This document shows, one piece after another, positions 1 through 8,601 of a stretch of DNA of 43,563 nucleotides. The notes under the pieces are model-generated. The model was given only the letters and a program-made list of their open reading frames with translations, was not told where the DNA came from and did not search any database. A program made the position numbers and the translations under genes. The stretch's first letter is position 1. The number at the start of each line of letters is the position of its first letter. Source of the stretch: Clostridiaceae bacterium (lineage in GTDB: Bacteria; Bacillota; Clostridia; DSM-8532); contig JAAXZX010000101.1 in assembly GCA_012719645.1 (NCBI GenBank), positions 1 through 43,563 of the forward strand, in the 5' to 3' direction.

Positions 1-199
1 CAGAACTTACATTCTTTGCGTTTTCCGTCTGCTTGTCTTGGCCAAGCAGCTGAATTACTCAAGGCGTCCATGGATTCACCGTAATCCATGAACTTCATTA
101 ACGAGTTCCTTACATCATACACTGTTCAATTTTCAATGTCCGTGCCGCCCTATTTCGGCTTCCTGTCACCGTTTCAGGGATTCCCCGACAAGCGACAGC
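1..199 (-). promoter_or_regulatory. Probable rRNA operon leader (16S gene off the left edge)
   Basis: Read leftward, this is a transcribed leader downstream of two tandem promoters. It carries a boxA-like element at 120-139 (ACATTGAAAATTGAACAGTG on the minus strand), a kind of sequence that precedes 16S and 23S genes in Firmicutes rRNA operons. It has two hairpins: 69-90 (8 bp arms CATGGATT/AATCCATG) and 29-49 (7 bp arms CTGCTTG/CAAGCAG). No 16S start is visible before the window ends, so the rRNA assignment is inference. A leader for a tRNA operon is the alternative. Confidence 0.6.
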
Positions 200-205
200 T
201 TTTTT

Positions 206-234
206 ATCTTACCACCGTCCCGTTTTATTGTCAA
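206..234 (-). promoter_or_regulatory. Downstream rRNA-type promoter
   Basis: Minus-strand TTGACA (234-229), a 17 nt spacer, then TAAGAT (211-206). The stretch upstream (about 235-275 on the plus strand) is AT-rich and could serve as an UP element. Together with the promoter at 300-329 it forms the tandem arrangement typical of rrn operons. Confidence 0.7.
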
Positions 235-299
235 GAGCATTTTCACCTTTGTTTTGATAAATAATACTTTCTTTTCAAAACCCGTTTCGGCGGAACTCC

Positions 300-329
300 A
301 GTTTAGCATGTCCGCTGTGTGGATGTCAA
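300..329 (-). promoter_or_regulatory. Upstream rRNA-type promoter
   Basis: Minus-strand TTGACA (329-324), an 18 nt spacer, then TAAACT (305-300), with an AT-rich upstream flank. It sits about 95 bp upstream of the second promoter, the spacing seen in tandem rrn promoters. The -35 element overlaps the inner end of a 12 bp inverted repeat (314-325 with 368-379). Confidence 0.55.
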
Positions 330-379
330 GAAGGTAATTCTTTCTAATTATTTATCCATGCGCTTTTCATCCACACAGC
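314..379. repeat. Spaced 12 bp inverted repeat with DnaA-box-like arms
   Basis: GCTGTGTGGATG at 314-325 and CATCCACACAGC at 368-379 are perfect inverted copies separated by 42 bp. Each arm contains a near-match to the DnaA box TTATCCACA (TCATCCACA on the right arm). Function unknown; it overlaps the upstream promoter. Confidence 0.6.
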
Positions 380-500
380 CCATACATGTTAATGCAGGGT
401 CCACGCAAAGGCAGGCGCAAAATGACATTATCCTTGCCGGTAATCTGAGAATTCGCGAAAGTACGGCCGCCAGAGAAACAAAAGTCCTTCAATAAATATA

Positions 501-539
501 ATATGGACATCCTGTGATATTATGACAGGATGTCCATAT
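501..539 (-). terminator. gyrA terminator
   Basis: A perfect 15 bp stem (501-515 with 525-539) with a 9 nt loop lies 60 bp beyond the gyrA stop. On the minus strand it is followed by a short U-rich stretch (TATATTTATT). Confidence 0.7.
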
Positions 540-601
540 ACTTTTTCAGTTCATCATGACGGTTTCGGAACGGAAAACGGGCTGCTTCCCATGCGGCAGT
601 C

Positions 602-3130
602 CTATTCGGAATCCCCGTTCTCCTCTGCAGAGTTGTCTTCATCCGGTTCACTGTCATTCTCTTCCTTGACTTCAGGCGTAAGCCTTGCCAGGGATACCAC
701 GCGGTTGTCTTCAGATGTCCTCATCAGGGTCACACCCTGGGTAACCCTGCTCAGTATGCTTATTTCATTGACCCGCAGGCGGATTATGGCGCCGTCTGTG
801 CTTATCAGCAGGAGATCATCTTCATCATAGGCGGCTACCGCTCCGATAAGATGCCCGGTCTTCTCGGTGACCCTGTAGGTCAGTATGCCCTTGCCGCCTC
901 TTTGCTGTACCTTGTACTCCTCAAACTCGGTCCTCTTGCCGAATCCATTCTGGGTAACCACGAGGAGCGTGGAATTGGGCAGATGCTTCAGCATGGCGAT
1001 GACCTCGTCGTCATCTTCCAGGCGGATCCCTATGACCCCCATTGAGGTGCGGCCCATGGGCCTTACGTCTTTCTCATGGAAACGGATGGACATGCCGTTG
1101 CGGGTTATGAGTATGATATCATCTTTGCCATAGGAGAGACGGGTTTCAATAAGCTCGTCGCCCTCCCTGAGAGTGATGGCCTGAATACCGCCCTTCCGTA
1201 TGTTCTCATATTGCTCAAGGGGCGTCTTTTTGATCATGCCATTCTTTGTGGCCATGACAAGATATGCATCCTTCTCGTCGCCATCCAGGCGGATAAAGGC
1301 ATTGATCTTTTCCCCCGGCTCCAGTTCAAGAAGGTTGACAATGGCTGTGCCACGCGCCTGCCTTCCGGCTTCGGGTATCTGCCAGGCCCGCAGCTTGTAT
1401 GCCCGCCCTTTATTGGTAAAGAACATCAGATACTTGTGGGTTGTGGTGGTAAACATGTCCACCACAAAATCATCCTCCCTGGTGGTGAGTCCGGTTATGC
1501 CCTTCCCCCCGCGTTTCTGGCTCTTATATGCGCTGCTGGAAATGCGCTTGATATAGCCGAACCGTGTAAGGGTGACCACCACGGGCTCGTCCTTTATAAG
1601 GTCCTCCATATCGATTTCGAACTCTTCCGCCGTAATGCTGGTGCGCCTTTCATCGCCGTATTTCTCCTTAATTTCGGTCAGCTCGTCCTTTATGATTTTG
1701 GACACCAGTTCAGGCTTTGCAAGAACGTCCCTGTAATAGGCGATCTTCTCCTGGAGTTCGCGGTATTCTTCTTCAAGCTTCTCCTGTTCCAGGGCTGTAA
1801 GCCTTCCGAGGCGCATGTCCACTATGGCCTGGGCCTGTTTTTCGCTGAAATTGAACCTGGCTATCAGGTTTTCCTTTGCCGCTGGTTCATTTTTAGACGC
1901 TTTTATGATGCTGATGACCTCGTCAAGATTGTCGATGGCTATCCTGAGGCCTTCCAGGATATGGGCCCTGGCTTCTGCCTTCTCCAGGTCGTACCTGGTC
2001 CTTCTGCGGATGACATCTTCCTGGTGCCTGATATAGTACTGGATGGCTTCCTTGAGATTCAGGATCCTGGGTTCGAACTTGCCGTCGGGGGTCTGCACCA
2101 GCGCCAGCATATTGACATTGAAGGCATCCTGCATCTGGGTAAAGGAATAAAGCCGGTTCAAAACAACCTTGGCATTGGCATCGCGCCGAAGTTCAACAAC
2201 TATGCGCATGCCGTCCCTGTCGGATTCATCCCGGAGGTCCGATATGCCGTCTATCTTCTTTTCCTTTACAATCTGGGCGATCCTTTCAATAAGCCGTGCC
2301 TTGTTGACCTGGTAAGGAAGTTCGGTTACGACGATCCTCTGCCGGTTTCCCGAATACTCTTCTATTTCAGCAACGGCGCGGACAACGATCCTGCCCTTTC
2401 CGGTATTGTAGGCTTCCCTGATTCCGCTGGTGCCAACGATTTCTCCTCCGGTGGGAAAATCAGGCCCTTTTATGATTTCGTTCAGTTCATCTATGGTTAC
2501 ATCCGGGTTATCTATTGCTTTAATAATACCGTCAATGACCTCCCCAAGGTTGTGGGGAGGTATATTGGTTGCCATACCCACGGCAATTCCTGATGATCCG
2601 TTGACCAAAAGATTTGGAAAACGGGAGGGAAGGACCACGGGCTCTATCTCGTGCTCGTCAAAGTTGGGCTTGAAATCAACCGTGTCCTTGTTGATATCCC
2701 GCATCATTTCGGTTGAGATCCTGGAAAGGCGCGCCTCGGTGTACCTCATGGCTGCAGGGGGATCGCCGTCCACCGAACCGAAGTTGCCATGGCCGTCAAT
2801 GAGGGTATACCGGAGCGAGAAGTCCTGGGCCATGCGGACAAGGCTGTCGTATACGGCCGCCTCGCCGTGAGGATGGTATTTGCCAAGAACTTCGCCCACC
2901 GTTGTGGCGCTTTTTCTGTGGGGCTTGTCCGGTGTAAACCCAAGAATGTGCATGGCATACAGGATTCTTCGGTGAACGGGCTTCAGACCGTCCCTCACAT
3001 CGGGGAGGGCCCGGTCGACGATAACGCTCATGGCGTAATCGATAAAGGACTGTTTCATTTCGGTCTCAATGTCTACCGGAATGATTCTGTTAGCCAACTT
3101 GTTCTCGTTATTTCCACCGTTTTCGGACAT
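602..3130 (-). CDS. gyrA: DNA gyrase subunit A
   Basis: 842 residues, the normal GyrA length. Together with GyrB it introduces negative supercoils; this subunit breaks and rejoins DNA. The catalytic tyrosine is Tyr130 in the [10 protein letters not shown] motif. The C-terminal beta-pinwheel carries a GyrA box as QKRGGKG, one substitution from the canonical QRRGGKG, which argues for GyrA rather than ParC. I chose the ATG at 3130 (MSENGG) because AAGGAA lies 9 nt upstream; the frame is open 33 codons further but has no ribosome site there. The quinolone-determining region reads [10 protein letters not shown], so the position equivalent to E. coli Ser83 is Ala91. The gene is unusual in lying next to noc on the opposite arm from gyrB. 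Confidence 0.97.
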   Translation of the reverse strand: MSENGGNNENKLANRIIPVDIETEMKQSFIDYAMSVIVDRALPDVRDGLKPVHRRILYAMHILGFTPDKPHRKSATTVGEVLGKYHPHGEAAVYDSLVRMAQDFSLRYTLIDGHGNFGSVDGDPPAAMRYTEARLSRISTEMMRDINKDTVDFKPNFDEHEIEPVVLPSRFPNLLVNGSSGIAVGMATNIPPHNLGEVIDGIIKAIDNPDVTIDELNEIIKGPDFPTGGEIVGTSGIREAYNTGKGRIVVRAVAEIEEYSGNRQRIVVTELPYQVNKARLIERIAQIVKEKKIDGISDLRDESDRDGMRIVVELRRDANAKVVLNRLYSFTQMQDAFNVNMLALVQTPDGKFEPRILNLKEAIQYYIRHQEDVIRRRTRYDLEKAEARAHILEGLRIAIDNLDEVISIIKASKNEPAAKENLIARFNFSEKQAQAIVDMRLGRLTALEQEKLEEEYRELQEKIAYYRDVLAKPELVSKIIKDELTEIKEKYGDERRTSITAEEFEIDMEDLIKDEPVVVTLTRFGYIKRISSSAYKSQKRGGKGITGLTTREDDFVVDMFTTTTHKYLMFFTNKGRAYKLRAWQIPEAGRQARGTAIVNLLELEPGEKINAFIRLDGDEKDAYLVMATKNGMIKKTPLEQYENIRKGGIQAITLREGDELIETRLSYGKDDIILITRNGMSIRFHEKDVRPMGRTSMGVIGIRLEDDDEVIAMLKHLPNSTLLVVTQNGFGKRTEFEEYKVQQRGGKGILTYRVTEKTGHLIGAVAAYDEDDLLLISTDGAIIRLRVNEISILSRVTQGVTLMRTSEDNRVVSLARLTPEVKEENDSEPDEDNSAEENGDSE

Positions 3131-3193
3131 CAGGAGTGCTTCCTTTCTGCGAGTTGTTTGTCTATTGTAATCATCTTTGCGACTGCAATATCT

Positions 3194-3222
3194 ATTATAT
3201 TTTAATATATAAATTACATTAA
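3194..3222 (-). promoter_or_regulatory. Possible gyrA promoter
   Basis: Minus-strand TATAAT (3199-3194) with a weak -35 (TTAATG, 3222-3217) 17 nt upstream, in a very AT-rich stretch about 65 bp before the gyrA start. Weak -35, so tentative. Confidence 0.35.
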
Positions 3223-3304
3223 TGTCCACTCAAAAAGCCTGCCGCATATCCGGGGGCATGGCCCGGAACCGGCTTTAAGAGCTCGTCTTTGGATGCAAAA
3301 AAGA

Positions 3305-3329
3305 TGCCTGTCCTTTTTATGACAGGCAT
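3305..3329 (-). terminator. Second terminator after noc
   Basis: Arms ATGCCTGTC/GACAGGCAT with an 8 nt loop, followed on the minus strand by TTTTTT. It backs up a first hairpin at 3357-3376 and separates noc transcription from gyrA. Confidence 0.75.
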
Positions 3330-3356
3330 TAAGATGGAGATCGCATATGTGACCCA

Positions 3357-3376
3357 AAAAGGCTCTATTGAGCCTT
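3357..3376 (-). terminator. Terminator overlapping the noc stop codon
   Basis: On the minus strand AAAGGCTC-AATA-GAGCCTTTTT forms an 8 bp stem with a 4 nt loop and a T-run. The noc stop codon (3367-3365) is inside the hairpin. Confidence 0.6.
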
Positions 3377-4237
3377 TTGCAGATCTTCACGCTTTGGGAT
3401 CCGGACTATGAACTCAAGGTACTCGCCCCTGTCAATCTGGGCTGCCCGTGCGTTAACCCCGGATCTTTTCATGGTATCGATCGCCTGGCGGATGGTGTTG
3501 ACGAATATCCTGATATCCTTGATTGTCTTTGTGACACGGCCTTTATACTCATCGGACCTGGCCGGGGAGCAATACTTGTCCAGGGCCTTTTGTACCAGCT
3601 CCTCGGTTTTCCGGACATTGAGCCCTCTCTCGCATACCTTCTGCAGCACCTTCATCTGCAGCTGCTCGTTGTCCAGCTTCAGAAGCGCCCGCGCATGCCT
3701 TTCGGTAAGGTTGTTGTCCGCCAGCATCTTCTTGATCATGGGAGACAGGCGGAGCAGCCTGATTTTATTGGCTATGGTCGACTGGCTCTTCCCGATCTTC
3801 TGGGCCAGTTCCTCCTGGGTAAGCCCGTGCTCCCGGATCAGGTTCCTGTACCCTTCGGCTTCTTCCATATAGCCGAGATTCTCGCGCTGGAGGTTTTCAA
3901 TAAGCGCCAGAATCGCAGAATCATCCTCCCCCACATCCACAACAATGGCCGGGATTTCCTTCAGACCCGCCTGTATGCAGGCCCTGAGCCTTCTTTCACC
4001 CGAAACCAGCTCGTAATGTGTCGAGGAAATCTTTCTTACATTGATGGGCTGGATGACGCCGTACTGCTTGATGGACTGGCACAACTCATCCAGGGACCCC
4101 TGTTCGAATTTCCTCCTGGGCTGATACGGGTTTGGCCTTATCAAATCAATGGGTATCATGGTTATTTTTTTGCTGTCCTGCTTTTGTTCCTCACCTGTCT
4201 TTTCGGATACCGGGAATTTGATCTTCGTGGCAATCAT
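3365..4237 (-). CDS. noc: Nucleoid occlusion protein Noc (ParB family)
   Basis: 290 residues. It has the ParB/Noc N-terminal CTPase domain (GERRLRA at 80-86, ENLQREN near 114-120) and a helix-turn-helix (LTQEELAQKIGKSQSTIANK) at 139-158. Gln152, Lys158 and Arg180 match B. subtilis Noc where Spo0J has Arg, His and Gly, so I call Noc rather than a second ParB. Noc binds dispersed NBS sites and keeps the division septum off the nucleoid. The first 25 residues are charged and lack the obvious membrane-binding amphipathic helix of B. subtilis Noc. The start overlaps the stop of a 49-residue ORF (ATGA), indicating coupled translation. A true parB is at 19380. Confidence 0.88.
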   Translation of the reverse strand: MIATKIKFPVSEKTGEEQKQDSKKITMIPIDLIRPNPYQPRRKFEQGSLDELCQSIKQYGVIQPINVRKISSTHYELVSGERRLRACIQAGLKEIPAIVVDVGEDDSAILALIENLQRENLGYMEEAEGYRNLIREHGLTQEELAQKIGKSQSTIANKIRLLRLSPMIKKMLADNNLTERHARALLKLDNEQLQMKVLQKVCERGLNVRKTEELVQKALDKYCSPARSDEYKGRVTKTIKDIRIFVNTIRQAIDTMKRSGVNARAAQIDRGEYLEFIVRIPKREDLQKAQ

Positions 4238-4383
4238 ACGGCAACCTGTCCTTTCATCATCTTTTGTGGATTGGGAATATTTTTTCTGTCATTAAAATAT
4301 TCGATGGTGGAAGGCTGCCATCCTTTTTTTTCGGGAAGGAATATATCGCACAAACCCTCATATATAGCGGATTTCGCCATCAT
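4234..4383 (-). CDS. Small conserved-position ORF between rsmG and noc, 49 residues, function unknown
   Basis: This frame starts MMAKSAIYEGLCDIFLPEKK and ends MMKGQVAV. Its ATG (4383-4381) overlaps the rsmG stop as ATGA, and its own stop (4236-4234) overlaps the noc start as ATGA. It therefore fills the rsmG-noc gap exactly, and both junctions have the geometry of translational coupling. It has no ribosome site of its own; the noc ribosome site (AAAGGA) is encoded in its last codons. I see no membrane segment and recognise no domain. It could be a leader that delivers ribosomes to noc, a real small protein, or chance. A longer in-frame start at 4446, inside rsmG, is less likely. Confidence 0.5.
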   Translation of the reverse strand: MMAKSAIYEGLCDIFLPEKKGWQPSTIEYFNDRKNIPNPQKMMKGQVAV

Positions 4384-5087
4384 TTGAGAGGTGATTTTGT
4401 CGGCTTGCCGCTTTTCCTGGGATAACCTGCGGGTGTGTGTCGACATTTTCTTATAAGGATTATTGTCCTTTCATAATCGCTGAACGGGAGAACAAGTTTT
4501 TTCACATCCTCCAGCCTGCCGCCAAGGATGGAAATGGCCTTTCCGGCTTCCTGGAGTTCGGTTTCCGCCGAAGGGCCTTTCATGGCTATAAAGAGCCCGC
4601 CCGGCTTCACAAAGGGAAGGCAGTATTCGCAAAGCACCGAAAGCTCCGCCACAGCCCTTGCCGTTGCGTAATCATATTTCTCCCTGTATTCCTGCTTTAC
4701 GCCGTAATCCTCCGCCCTTCCATGGATGGCTTCAATGCCATCAAGGGAAAGGCAGCCGATTACTTCATTAAGGAACCTGACCCTTTTTTCCAGTGAATCC
4801 AGCAGCGTAACGGCCAGGTCTTCCCGCAGGATCTTCAGGGGTATGCCGGGAAACCCGGCGCCTGTACCAACATCGATCAGGGTTTTGCCCTTAAGGTCCA
4901 CTGCGCTTCCAAGGGACAATGAGTCCAGGTAATGCTTGATAATGATTTCCTTCTCATCGGTTACAGACGTCAGGTTGATTTTTTTGTTCCATTCCAGCAA
5001 CAGGCGGGTATAAGCGCTGAACTTTTCCTCGTTCTTCTCGCTGAGCGGTACGCCCAGGGCATCGGCGCCTTCAGTTAACAGGTTCAT
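4380..5087 (-). CDS. rsmG: 16S rRNA (guanine-N7)-methyltransferase RsmG (GidB)
   Basis: 235 residues, typical length. It methylates G527 of 16S rRNA at N7 using S-adenosylmethionine. The SAM-binding motif is LIDVGTGAGFPGIPLKI, preceded by the family signature NKKINLTSV and the substrate-side motif HYLDSLS. GRAEDYG and TARAVAEL follow in the Rossmann fold. It lies in the usual mnmG-rsmG order, 61 bp after mnmG, with GGAAAG upstream of the ATG. Loss of RsmG gives low-level streptomycin resistance in other bacteria. The C-terminus is basic and extends past the usual fold. Confidence 0.95.
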   Translation of the reverse strand: MNLLTEGADALGVPLSEKNEEKFSAYTRLLLEWNKKINLTSVTDEKEIIIKHYLDSLSLGSAVDLKGKTLIDVGTGAGFPGIPLKILREDLAVTLLDSLEKRVRFLNEVIGCLSLDGIEAIHGRAEDYGVKQEYREKYDYATARAVAELSVLCEYCLPFVKPGGLFIAMKGPSAETELQEAGKAISILGGRLEDVKKLVLPFSDYERTIILIRKCRHTPAGYPRKSGKPTKSPLK

Positions 5088-5148
5088 CGCAACGCTTTCC
5101 TTTCGTTATGACGGTCAGGATGATATATGCACGGAGCAGGGCAGGACA

Positions 5149-7068
5149 TCAGTCCTTGTCTGTCTTTGCCCCTTTACGTTTTCGAGATTCAAGATATACC
5201 AGCAGCACAGAAATATCAGAGGGAGACACGCCCGAAATGCGGGATGCCTGTCCCAGGGATTCGGGCCTGTGCTTGTCAAGTTTCTGCCTTGCTTCGGATG
5301 AAAGGCCTGAAATGCTGTTGTAGTCTATATCATCGGGGAGCTTCCTTTCCTCCATTCTCCTGAACTGCTCGATCTGCTTCATCTGTTTGGCGAGATAGCC
5401 TTCATACTTGATGCTGATGCACACCTGCTCGATAACCTCGCGGGGAAGTTCGGCGCCAAGGCCGATTTCCTTCAGGTATTCATATTCTATCTCGGGGCGC
5501 TTCAGCAGGTCATAGAGCCTGATGCCCGTCTTTATCCCAGAGCTACCATGGCATGCAAGGAAACGGTTGATCTCATCGCCGGGGGAGACAAGGGTGTCCT
5601 TAAGCCTCTTCATTTCAGCCTCGATGGCCTCCTGCTTTTTCAGGAAACGCGCATAGCGCTCGTCGCTTACAAGCCCTATTTCCCTTCCTATGGGCGTAAG
5701 CCTTATATCCGCGTTGTCCTGCCTGAGCCACAACCTGTACTCGGCCCTCGATGTCATCATCCTGTAGGGTTCATTTGTACCCTTGGTGACAAGGTCATCA
5801 ATGAGAACGCCGATATATGCCTGGGACCTGTCCAGGATCAGAGGCTCTCTTCCCTTAAGCTTCAGGGCGGCGTTTATACCGGCCATGATGCCCTGGGCGG
5901 CGGCTTCCTCATAGCCGGAACTGCCGTTGATCTGGCCGGCCGCAAAAAGTCCGTCTATCTCTTTGAACTCCAGGGACAGCTTCAGTTGAGTCGGGTTTAT
6001 GCAATCGTACTCGATGGCATAAGCCGGCCTCATGATTGAAACATTCTCAAGTCCCGGAAGCGTTTTATACATTTTGATCTGGACATCCTCGGGCATGCTG
6101 GTGGACATGCCCTGCACATACATCTCCTCGGTGTTGAGGCCCATAGGCTCTATGAATACCTGGTGGGACTCCCTGTCCGAAAACCTCACGACCTTGTCCT
6201 CAATGGACGGGCAGTATCTCGGGCCTATGCCCTTGATCTCGCCCCCATAGAGAGGAGACCTGTGGAGGTTTTCCCGTATTATCCTGTGTGTTTCCTCATT
6301 GGTATGGATCAGGTAACAGGATACCTGGTCCCTTGTTATCTCGCCATTCATGAAGGAGAAGGGCGTAATTTCAGTGTCCCCCGGCTGTTCCTCCATCTTT
6401 GAAAAATCGATGCTCCTCCTGTTAACCCGGGCGGGGGTTCCCGTCTTGAATCTCATCAGTTCGATGGCAAGGGACGCGAGGCTGTCTGACAGCATGTTGG
6501 CGGGAAACAGCCCATCAGGGCCGCTGCTGTAACTGGTGCTTCCGATAATGATCCTGCCGTTGAGATAAGTGCCGGTGGTCAGGATAACAGCCTTTGCAAG
6601 ATATATTGTACCTGTTCGCACCCTTATCCCCCTGACCTTTTTGTCTTCCGAGGCGAGGATCTCGGTAACCTCGGCCTGCTTCAGGTCAAGGTTCTCCTGG
6701 CTTTCCAGCACATGTTTCATGTGCTGCTGGTAGGCCCTGCGGTCGATCTGCGCCCTGAGGGAATAGACTGCGGGTCCCTTCGCCCTGTTAAGTATCCTGG
6801 ACTGGATAAAAGTAGCATCGGCTGACAGACCCATCTGCCCCCCCAATGCGTCAATTTCCCGGACAAGCTGGCCCTTGGCGGTCCCTCCAATATTGGGATT
6901 GCAGGGCATATTGGCGATGCTGTCCAGGTTGAGGGTAAAAATGGCTGTTTTCATCCCCAGGCGCGCACTTGCAAGGGCAGCCTCGCAGCCGGCATGGCCG
7001 GCGCCCACCACTACGACATCATATTCACCTGCTATAAACCCGTCAAATTCTGTCCTGATATCTGTCAT
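5149..7068 (-). CDS. mnmG: tRNA uridine-5-carboxymethylaminomethyl modification enzyme MnmG (GidA)
   Basis: 639 residues, full length. With MnmE it installs the carboxymethylaminomethyl group (or its aminomethyl form) on wobble U34 of several tRNAs, using FAD, glycine or ammonium, and methylene-THF. The N-terminal dinucleotide fold is [14 protein letters not shown]. The two family signatures follow: [13 protein letters not shown] near residue 56 and [12 protein letters not shown] further on. The C-terminal helical domain for MnmE and tRNA contact is intact ([12 protein letters not shown]). The ATG is preceded by AGAAAGG. It lies 25 bp after mnmE, consistent with co-transcription of the two partner genes. 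Confidence 0.97.
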   Translation of the reverse strand: MTDIRTEFDGFIAGEYDVVVVGAGHAGCEAALASARLGMKTAIFTLNLDSIANMPCNPNIGGTAKGQLVREIDALGGQMGLSADATFIQSRILNRAKGPAVYSLRAQIDRRAYQQHMKHVLESQENLDLKQAEVTEILASEDKKVRGIRVRTGTIYLAKAVILTTGTYLNGRIIIGSTSYSSGPDGLFPANMLSDSLASLAIELMRFKTGTPARVNRRSIDFSKMEEQPGDTEITPFSFMNGEITRDQVSCYLIHTNEETHRIIRENLHRSPLYGGEIKGIGPRYCPSIEDKVVRFSDRESHQVFIEPMGLNTEEMYVQGMSTSMPEDVQIKMYKTLPGLENVSIMRPAYAIEYDCINPTQLKLSLEFKEIDGLFAAGQINGSSGYEEAAAQGIMAGINAALKLKGREPLILDRSQAYIGVLIDDLVTKGTNEPYRMMTSRAEYRLWLRQDNADIRLTPIGREIGLVSDERYARFLKKQEAIEAEMKRLKDTLVSPGDEINRFLACHGSSGIKTGIRLYDLLKRPEIEYEYLKEIGLGAELPREVIEQVCISIKYEGYLAKQMKQIEQFRRMEERKLPDDIDYNSISGLSSEARQKLDKHRPESLGQASRISGVSPSDISVLLVYLESRKRKGAKTDKD

Positions 7069-7093
7069 AACCTTTCTCTTCCCGCTGTCCGGC

Positions 7094-8467
7094 TTACTTG
7101 CCGATGCAGAAACGGCTGAAAATGGCGTTTATGATTTCTTCCTCAGCCGTCTGGCCCGTTATTCTTCCCAGGTGGTCCAGCGCAGATCTTAGCTCCAGCG
7201 CCACAATATCCAGGGTCATACCCGATCTTATTGCTTCCCGGGCAGCTTCCAGCGTTTCATAGGCCATGCGCAGCTGCCGTTCGTGCCTTGCGTTGGTTAC
7301 AAGCACCTGGTTGTCAAGATCAATTTTATTCCCGCATGCATAATCTATCAACCGTTTTTCCAGGACATCAAGGCCCTTGTCCTCGGTTATCGATATGAAC
7401 ACGCCGTCGGGATAAAGCCTTTTCAACAGGTCTATTTTTTCGGGGTCCTTAACAAGGTCAATCTTGTTGAATACAGTAATAAAATGGGCCTGGCTGGACT
7501 TAACCAGTTCAAGGAGCCTTTCGTCCTCCCTGGTCTGCCAGTCTGAGGCATCCAGCATGAGTATTACAAGATCGGCCTGTTTCAATGCCTCCAGGCTCCT
7601 GGTAACGCCTATGCTTTCAACCGGGTCGTCGGTTTCCCTGACCCCTGCCGTATCGGTGAGGTTTATGGGTATGCCTCCAATATTGACTGTCTCCTCAATC
7701 ACATCGCGGGTAGTACCGGGTATGTCGGTAACTATGGCCCTGTTTTTCCTTGTCAGGTAGTTCAGAAGGGAAGACTTTCCCGTGTTGGGCTTGCCGGCTA
7801 TAACAACATCCATCCCTTCCCTGAGGATCTTTCCGTAGTGGAAGCTGCCCAACAAATTTTCCAGCCTCGACATCGCCCGCCTTGCTTCTTCCTCCACCTG
7901 CTTTATTGAAAGCTCCTCATGGTTGTACTCAGGGTAATCCAGGTCCACTTCGATATGGGCCAGGGTATTTGTAAGCCCGGTTATGATTTCATTCAGCTCG
8001 GATGAGAGCTTTCCTTCCAGTTGGTTTATGGCAGCCCTGGAACTCTTTCCGGTCTTGGCCTGGATCAGGTCCATAACGGCCTCTGCCTGCGACAGGTCAA
8101 TCCGCCCGTTGATAAATGCGCGTTTTGTAAACTCGCCGGGTTCGGCCGGCCTTACGCCTTTCTCATATAGCAGGCGAAGGATCCTTCCCGTTACAAAGAA
8201 ACCGCTATGGCAGTTTATTTCAACCACATCTTCCCTTGTATATGTTTTGGGGGCGGCCATTTTTGTAAGCAGGACTTCGTCCACAACCTCGCCGTCATCG
8301 GCCACTATCCTGCCGTATTGCAGGGTATGGGATTCCTGGTCCCTTACCGGGACCTTCCCTTTAAAAACCTTATCCGCTATTTCAAACGATTTTTCGCCGC
8401 TCATGCGAATAACGGCAAGCCCGGCGCTTCCAACGGCGGTTGAAACACCGGCTATGGTATCTTCCAT
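7094..8467 (-). CDS. mnmE: tRNA modification GTPase MnmE (TrmE)
   Basis: 457 residues. It is the GTPase partner of MnmG in wobble-uridine modification. The N-terminal folate-binding domain begins [14 protein letters not shown] central G domain inserted in a helical domain has [12 protein letters not shown] (G1), [10 protein letters not shown] (G3) and NKID (G4), and the C-terminus ends in the invariant FCIGK. I place the start at the ATG at 8467 because AGGTGG lies 8 nt upstream; a GTG four codons earlier overlaps that ribosome site. A strong terminator at 8552-8584 separates it from jag. Confidence 0.96.
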   Translation of the reverse strand: MEDTIAGVSTAVGSAGLAVIRMSGEKSFEIADKVFKGKVPVRDQESHTLQYGRIVADDGEVVDEVLLTKMAAPKTYTREDVVEINCHSGFFVTGRILRLLYEKGVRPAEPGEFTKRAFINGRIDLSQAEAVMDLIQAKTGKSSRAAINQLEGKLSSELNEIITGLTNTLAHIEVDLDYPEYNHEELSIKQVEEEARRAMSRLENLLGSFHYGKILREGMDVVIAGKPNTGKSSLLNYLTRKNRAIVTDIPGTTRDVIEETVNIGGIPINLTDTAGVRETDDPVESIGVTRSLEALKQADLVILMLDASDWQTREDERLLELVKSSQAHFITVFNKIDLVKDPEKIDLLKRLYPDGVFISITEDKGLDVLEKRLIDYACGNKIDLDNQVLVTNARHERQLRMAYETLEAAREAIRSGMTLDIVALELRSALDHLGRITGQTAEEEIINAIFSRFCIGK

Positions 8468-8516
8468 ATTCTTTTCCACCTTCTGTTCAGATAATAGGAT
8501 TGCCTGTTTTCCGCAG

Positions 8517-8547
8517 TTTGAGCCTGAAAAGCCGGGTTATGCTCAAA
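8517..8547. repeat. Inverted repeat in the mnmE leader
   Basis: 7 bp arms TTTGAGC (8517-8523) and GCTCAAA (8541-8547), directly downstream of the jag terminator in the direction of transcription. No T-run follows. It could fold in the mnmE 5' leader or extend the terminator region. Confidence 0.4.
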
Positions 8548-8551
8548 TTTC

Positions 8552-8584
8552 AAAAAGCGGACAGTGGGTATTCCCTCTGTCCGC
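8552..8584 (-). terminator. Terminator after jag
   Basis: On the minus strand GCGGACAG pairs with CTGTCCGC, with an inner GGG/CCC extension, followed by TTTTT (8556-8552). It lies 17 bp beyond the jag stop. Confidence 0.8.
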
Positions 8585-8601
8585 CTGAACTTTGCTCGCT
8601 G

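Noticed and set aside
1076-2593. 505-codon open frame on the plus strand opposite gyrA
   Set aside because: It is antisense to a fully recognisable GyrA, has no family features, and arises from codon bias in the real gene.
3368-4387. 339-codon open frame opposite noc
   Set aside because: Antisense to a complete Noc; it covers the terminator and the small ORF as well, and has no ribosome site.
4234-4446. 70-codon version of the small ORF starting inside rsmG
   Set aside because: The start at 4383 gives the ATGA overlap with rsmG; the longer form has no better signal.
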